A DNA stretch of 64,000 nucleotides, from NCBI RefSeq assembly GCF_901411515.1, contig NZ_CABDUX010000002.1, positions 1,426,001 to 1,490,000 on the forward strand, given 5' to 3'. The stretch is from Raoultibacter phocaeensis (GTDB lineage: Bacteria; Actinomycetota; Coriobacteriia; Coriobacteriales; Eggerthellaceae). Each line of letters begins with the position of its first letter. Within the stretch, counting starts at the first letter, position 1. Shown here piece by piece: positions 59,765-64,000 of the stretch. The notes under the pieces are model-generated. The model ran no database searches. It saw only the letters and a list, made by a program, of their open reading frames with translations, and was not told where the DNA came from. The translations under genes were made by a program, and so were the position numbers.

Positions 59765-62668
59765 TTGGCACCCGAAAACGATCTCGCAACCGGCACGAGC
59801 CTGCAGGGATTCACCGTCGAATCCGCAGAAGAGCTCGAAGAAATCGACGGCAAAGCTTTCGTACTCCTCCATGAGAAAAGCGGAGCCAAGCTGCTCTACT
59901 TGCAAAACGACGACGAGAACAAGGCCTTCTCGATCGCTTTCAAAACACCTCCCGCCGACTCCACGGGCGTATTCCACATCCTGGAACACTCGGTCCTCTG
60001 CGGTTCGCGGAAGTTCCCCGTGAAAGAACCGTTCGTCAACCTCATTAAAAGCTCGATGCAGACGTTTCTGAACGCGATGACGTTTTCGGACAAGACGATG
60101 TACCCGGTCGCAAGCACCAACGAGCAGGACCTGCTGAATCTCATGGACGTCTACCTCGACGCGGTGCTTCACCCGGCCATCTACGAAAAGCGCGCTATCT
60201 TCGAGCAGGAGGGGTGGCACTACGAGCTCGACGAAACAAGCGAGGCCCTCAAATACAACGGCGTCGTCTACAACGAGATGAAAGGCGCGCTTTCCGATCC
60301 CGATTCGGTGCTCTACAACGCGCTTTCGGCGGCGCTCTTCCCCGACACCGCCTACGCGTTCGAATCGGGTGGCGATCCGGCCGTCATTCCCGAGCTCACC
60401 TACGAGGCGTTCCTCGACGAGCATGCGCGCCACTACCGTCTCGACAACAGCTACATCGTGCTCTACGGCGATATGGACGTTCGCCGCGTACTCGCCTTTC
60501 TCGACGAGAACTACCTGAGCGAGGAGCAGAAACCCGTAGGCAACCCGAATCCGCTTACGCTCCAGGCTCCCGTTTCAAATCTTGATGTGGTAAAGAAGAT
60601 GGAAACCGCGCCCGAAAATGCCGCCATGGGGCTCGGCTACGTAGTCGGCACGTCCGCCGATCGTCTGCGCGTGATCGCCACTGACATCCTCGCCGACGTG
60701 CTTCTCGGCTCGAACGAAGCGCCGCTCAAAAAGGCGCTCCTCAAAGCCAACATTGCCGACGATATCGACGGCTACCTCATCGACGCGCAGCTGCAGCCGG
60801 CGTTCTACATCCTCACGAAGGGTGTGAAGCCCGGCACCGCCGAGCTGTTTCGCGAAACGGTCGAGAACACCTGCCGCAACCTCGTCGAAGGCGGCTTCGA
60901 CCGCGAGCGCATCGAAGCCTCGCTCGCCCGTGCCGAGTTCATGCTGCGCGAACGCGATTTCGGAACCGCAGACGGCGTGGTGCTGGCCATGAGCGCGATG
61001 TCGGGGTGGCTCTACGACGATTCCATGGCCACCGACTACCTGCGCTTCGAAGACGCGTTCGCCGAGCTTCGCCGCCGTATGGAGCAGGGGTATTTCGAGG
61101 ATCTGCTGCGCGAAATCGTGCTTCGCAACGACCATAGGGCACTTGCCGTACTCGAACCGGTCGAAAGCCTCGACGAAACCTGCGAAGAAGCGCGCCTTGC
61201 CGCCATCCGCGCCGATATGAGCGACGATGACCTCGAAGCCGTTAAAAACGAAGTCGCCGAGTTGAGAAGGCTCCAGGAAAAGCCCGATTCGCCCGCCGCC
61301 TTGGCAACGTTGCCGCTGCTCACGCTCGACGACATAGCCGACCCGCCGGTGGAACCCGCTTGGGAGCTCATCGAATCGACGCCGTATCCCTGCTTGTACC
61401 ACGAAGCGCCCACACGAGGTATCGATTACGTATACACCTATTTCGATATGGGCAGGCTGGCCTTCGAGGACCTTCCCTACGCAACGCTTGCCGCGATGCT
61501 GCTCGGCAAGCTCGACACCCGCGAGCACACGGCCGAAGAGCTCGACAAGCTCACGCAGACGCACCTGGGCAGTCTGCGCTTCTTCGTCGACGTGTACACA
61601 AGCGAGAAAGACGGCTCGATCGCACCGAAGTTCGTCATCGCAACTAGCTCGCTTTCCGAAAACATCGAGCATGCAGTTGCGCTCTCACGCGAAATCCGGT
61701 GCGAGACCCGTTTCAACGATAAAGATAAGATCCGCGACGTGCTCACCCAGACGAGGATTCGCATGGAGCAGGCCTTCGCCACCGCAGGAAACTCCGCGGC
61801 GCTGCTGCGCTGCGCATCGTACGTTTCGAAATCGGCGCTCGTGCGCGAGCGGCTGAGCAATGTCGATTTCTATCGGTTCTTGAAAGGTGTCCTCGCACAC
61901 TTCGATACGGACTTCGAAGCAACGGTCGAGCGCATCGAAGACGTAGCGGCACGCCTATTTGCAGCCGACGGCACGATCGTGAGCTTCACGGGTGCGCCCG
62001 AGGATCGGGATCGGTTCTGGGAGCTCGCAGGTACCATGGACCTGCCTGAAGCGAACGCTCCGCGCGTGCTCGCCGTCCCCGAGCCTAAGGTCGGAAACGA
62101 GGCGTTCGTGGTTCCCGCCGATGTGTGCTTCGCCGCGAAAGGCTACGATGCGAAGCTTCTCGGCATCGGCTTTGAGGGAAGCTGGCAGGTTGCCGCGAAG
62201 GCGATCTCCTACGACTACCTCTGGAACGAGGTGCGCGTGAAGGGCGGCGCGTACGGCGCGGGCTTCAGGGCGCTTCGCTCCGGCACGATGCAGTTCTACT
62301 CGTATCGCGACCCCAACCTCGATGAAACGATCGCTCGCTTCGACGGCGCAGCAGCATGGCTTTCGGCGTTCGACCCCGACGAAGCCGAGATGCGCGGCTA
62401 CATCATCAGCTCGATTGCGGGCATGGACGCCCCTGCGAAACCGCGCGATATCGCCCGGCGCCAAGACGGCGACTTCTTCTGCGAACGGCCGCTGGGCTAT
62501 CGCGAAAAAACTCGCGAGCAACTGCTCGAGACGACACCCGAAAGCCTGCGCGCTAAAGGCGGCGAGCTTGCCCGCGTGAGCGCCGAAGACGTGCGCTGCG
62601 CGTTCGGTAACCGAAGCATCATCGAAAGCTCCGTCGCCGAATACGCAATCGTCGACCTACTCGGTTGA
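59765..62668 (+). CDS. M16C family zinc metallopeptidase (presequence protease/insulinase-like)
   Basis: A 967-residue cytoplasmic peptidase of four M16 half-domains folded as a clamshell. The inverted zinc motif HxxEH is in TGVFHILEHSVLCGS (about residues 80-94), and the distal Glu ligand is expected in YNGVVYNEMKGAL. KSSMQTFLNAMTFSDKTMYPVAS is a second M16C signature. The start is TTG 59765 with AAAGG nine bases upstream; the frame opens earlier at 59696 without a ribosome site. The length is right for the family (about 970). It degrades peptides that enter the chamber; no operon partner is evident. Confidence 0.92.
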   Translation: MAPENDLATGTSLQGFTVESAEELEEIDGKAFVLLHEKSGAKLLYLQNDDENKAFSIAFKTPPADSTGVFHILEHSVLCGSRKFPVKEPFVNLIKSSMQTFLNAMTFSDKTMYPVASTNEQDLLNLMDVYLDAVLHPAIYEKRAIFEQEGWHYELDETSEALKYNGVVYNEMKGALSDPDSVLYNALSAALFPDTAYAFESGGDPAVIPELTYEAFLDEHARHYRLDNSYIVLYGDMDVRRVLAFLDENYLSEEQKPVGNPNPLTLQAPVSNLDVVKKMETAPENAAMGLGYVVGTSADRLRVIATDILADVLLGSNEAPLKKALLKANIADDIDGYLIDAQLQPAFYILTKGVKPGTAELFRETVENTCRNLVEGGFDRERIEASLARAEFMLRERDFGTADGVVLAMSAMSGWLYDDSMATDYLRFEDAFAELRRRMEQGYFEDLLREIVLRNDHRALAVLEPVESLDETCEEARLAAIRADMSDDDLEAVKNEVAELRRLQEKPDSPAALATLPLLTLDDIADPPVEPAWELIESTPYPCLYHEAPTRGIDYVYTYFDMGRLAFEDLPYATLAAMLLGKLDTREHTAEELDKLTQTHLGSLRFFVDVYTSEKDGSIAPKFVIATSSLSENIEHAVALSREIRCETRFNDKDKIRDVLTQTRIRMEQAFATAGNSAALLRCASYVSKSALVRERLSNVDFYRFLKGVLAHFDTDFEATVERIEDVAARLFAADGTIVSFTGAPEDRDRFWELAGTMDLPEANAPRVLAVPEPKVGNEAFVVPADVCFAAKGYDAKLLGIGFEGSWQVAAKAISYDYLWNEVRVKGGAYGAGFRALRSGTMQFYSYRDPNLDETIARFDGAAAWLSAFDPDEAEMRGYIISSIAGMDAPAKPRDIARRQDGDFFCERPLGYREKTREQLLETTPESLRAKGGELARVSAEDVRCAFGNRSIIESSVAEYAIVDLLG

Positions 62669-62806
62669 AATACGCCTCGTGCGCGCACGGTGTTACGCCT
62701 TTTGCGCGCGCGGACGCCAGATTCGCTCTGATCGGCTAAAATCACGTGCCCGCCTTCGCATTTAACGGTAGAATATGCCCGTGAAACTTAAATGCCGGTT
62801 TGATGC

Positions 62807-62852
62807 TTGACGGCGGTTGCCCGCAATGTTACTTATTGAGTATCAAATAGTA
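62807..62852 (+). promoter_or_regulatory. Probable promoter and operator of the SUF-like operon
   Basis: TTGACG (62807-62812) is 17 bases before TACTTA (62830-62835). An imperfect 23-base dyad, TACTTATT to AAATAGTA (62830-62852), covers the -10, as expected for a repressor such as an Rrf2-type iron-sulfur sensor; that identity is a guess. Confidence 0.4.
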
Positions 62853-62870
62853 CGAGAGACGGAGTAAAGC

Positions 62871-63647
62871 ATGTTAGAGATCAAGGACCTCGTCTTCGAA
62901 GTCCCCGTTTCGGAGGGTTCGAGCGAGAAGAAGCGCATCATCGACAAGCTGTCCCTTTCGATCGCCGATGACAAGTTCACGGTCATCACCGGCCCCAACG
63001 GCGGCGGCAAATCGACGCTCGCCAAACTCATCATGGGCGTGGAGGTACCCACGTCGGGCACCATCGTATTCGACGGCACCGACATCACCGAGCTTCCCAT
63101 CGACGAGCGCGCAAAGCTTGGAATCGGCTACGGATTTCAGCAACCGGCCCGCTTCAAGGGCATGAAGGTGAAAAAGCTCCTCGACATCGCCGCAGGCAAG
63201 AAGCTCCCGATGCTGTCATGCAACGAGTACCTTTCGAAAGTCGGCCTATGCTCGGCAAACTACCTCACCCGGGAGGTCGACAAGAACCTTTCGGGCGGCG
63301 AAGTCAAGCGCATCGAGATCGCTACGATCCTTGCGCGCGATCCGAAGCTCGCCATCTACGACGAGCCCGAGGCGGGCATCGATCTGTGGAGCTTCGATCG
63401 GCTGACCGAAACGTTTCGCGACATCCACGAAGCGCGCGACGGCCGCTCGATCGTGATCATTTCGCACCAGGAGCGTATCATCCAGCTCGCCGACGATATC
63501 GTCTGGCTCAAGGATGGACAGGTTGAGGCACAAGGACCCGCCGAAGAATTGATCCCCCAGCTCGGCCTCATGGCCAAGGACAACCCCGTCTGCAGCTTCA
63601 CGCAGCCCCCCGAGCTTCATCTGACCGAAATCCCGACGACGTGCTAA
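62871..63647 (+). CDS. sufC: SufC/SmsC-type iron-sulfur cluster assembly ATPase
   Basis: A 258-residue cytoplasmic ABC-type ATPase without membrane partner. Walker A GPNGGGKST (about residues 42-50), Q-loop GYGFQQPARF, signature NLSGGEVKRIEIATIL, Walker B LAIYDEPEAGIDLW and switch His IISHQER. SufC drives conformational change in the SufB/D scaffold during cluster building. Its sequence (EPEAGIDLWSFD, VKRIEIATI) is nearer to the minimal archaeal/anaerobe form than to E. coli SufC. GGAG lies before the ATG, and a SufB-like gene starts 31 bases after it. Confidence 0.93.
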   Translation: MLEIKDLVFEVPVSEGSSEKKRIIDKLSLSIADDKFTVITGPNGGGKSTLAKLIMGVEVPTSGTIVFDGTDITELPIDERAKLGIGYGFQQPARFKGMKVKKLLDIAAGKKLPMLSCNEYLSKVGLCSANYLTREVDKNLSGGEVKRIEIATILARDPKLAIYDEPEAGIDLWSFDRLTETFRDIHEARDGRSIVIISHQERIIQLADDIVWLKDGQVEAQGPAEELIPQLGLMAKDNPVCSFTQPPELHLTEIPTTC

Positions 63648-63678
63648 GCGCCGCCTGAACGACAATAAGGAGTACATC

Positions 63679-64000
63679 ATGGCAGTCGATCTTTCCCCCA
63701 TCGACGAGGGGCTGCTTGCAGAGATTGCGAACATCCACGGCATGCCGAAAGGCGCCTTCAACATCCGCAAGGACGGCGAGCTCGTCGAGCGCCACTCGTC
63801 GGCTAATATCGAGATAGCAACCAAAACCGATAATCCCGGCATCGACATCCACATCAAACCCGGCACCAAAGGCGAAACTGTCTACATTCCCGTTATCGTC
63901 ACGCAAGCGGGTCTGAAAGACGTCGTCTACAACACGTTTTACATCGGCGACGACTGCGATGTCACCATCATCGCCGGCTGCGGCATCCACAACGAAAGCC
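63679..64000 (+). CDS. SufB/SmsB-type iron-sulfur scaffold, cut by window end
   Basis: From ATG 63679, after AAGGAG, the frame stays open to the window edge (107 codons). It reads MAVDLSPIDEGLLAEIANIHG, then SANIEIATKTDNPGIDIHIKPGTKGETVYIPVIV and YIGDDCDVTIIAGCGIHN, whose core DVTIIAGCGIHN is typical of SufB/SufD beta-helix scaffolds. The protein starts directly with the core domain and lacks the long N-terminal part of E. coli SufB, which fits the single-scaffold minimal system (SmsB). The C-terminal cluster ligands lie beyond the window. Confidence 0.85.
   Translation, partial: MAVDLSPIDEGLLAEIANIHGMPKGAFNIRKDGELVERHSSANIEIATKTDNPGIDIHIKPGTKGETVYIPVIVTQAGLKDVVYNTFYIGDDCDVTIIAGCGIHNES

Overview
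The window looks like chromosome of a gut actinobacterium of the class Coriobacteriia, family Eggerthellaceae (Eggerthella, Gordonibacter, Raoultibacter type). The reasons are three Tat-exported flavoprotein reductases each paired head to head with a twelve-helix LuxR-type regulator, surface proteins with CWB2 (cell wall-binding repeat 2) modules, moderately high GC, and frequent GTG/TTG starts. The genus is an inference; no rRNA is present.

Layout. 1-9000 (minus strand): a cell-surface polysaccharide locus with six consecutive family-2 glycosyltransferases, an ABC-type polysaccharide exporter (ATPase and permease) and a DUF2142 membrane protein; a divergent acyltransferase lies at 9110. 10253-18898: three secreted surface enzymes carrying CWB2 repeats (a glucosaminidase, an N-acetylmuramoyl-L-alanine amidase and a subtilisin), interrupted by a GDP-mannose synthesis gene and another glycosyltransferase. 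The amidase and glucosaminidase genes share an 827-bp block with one silent difference. 19098-27200: a large membrane protein, a GtrA protein overlapping a hybrid histidine kinase, a GC-rich glycosyltransferase, a DMT exporter and tRNA-Glu. 27353-30767, 40363-43521 and 43601-46648: three LuxR/flavoprotein pairs, probably separate anaerobic respiratory modules each reducing its own organic acceptor. 30889-35365: a glycolipid glycosyltransferase, a DEAD-box helicase, a secreted nuclease and DUF1667.

35430-38327 is a fused anaerobic glycerol-3-phosphate dehydrogenase. The infC-rpmI-rplT operon follows at 38950-40091, with an AUA start and a leader terminator. 46843-49772 is a dihydroxyacetone kinase operon (DhaL, DhaK, class II aldolase, VOC protein), which together with the dehydrogenase suggests C3-sugar and glycerol metabolism. 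49867-53004 holds two anchored coriobacterial proteins, a FetAB-like exporter and an unlisted 28-residue membrane ORF. 53224-54990 is a TrpB2 gene under a complete trp attenuator (leader peptide with three consecutive Trp codons, antiterminator, terminator, promoter and an upstream array of dyads). 55076-59106 has a surface protein, then a TetR operon with two tandem operators inside its promoter. 59765-64000 has an M16C metallopeptidase and the start of a minimal SUF (SmsCB-like) iron-sulfur system cut by the window edge.

The best-supported regulatory discoveries are the trp attenuator, the infC start and leader, the TetR operators and the operator array between the LuxR gene at 41757 and the flavoprotein gene at 41983. 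The most unusual items are the tryptophan-rich 28-codon ORF before fetA, the 827-bp homogenised block, the glycerol-3-phosphate dehydrogenase fusion and the (CCAAG)12 array.
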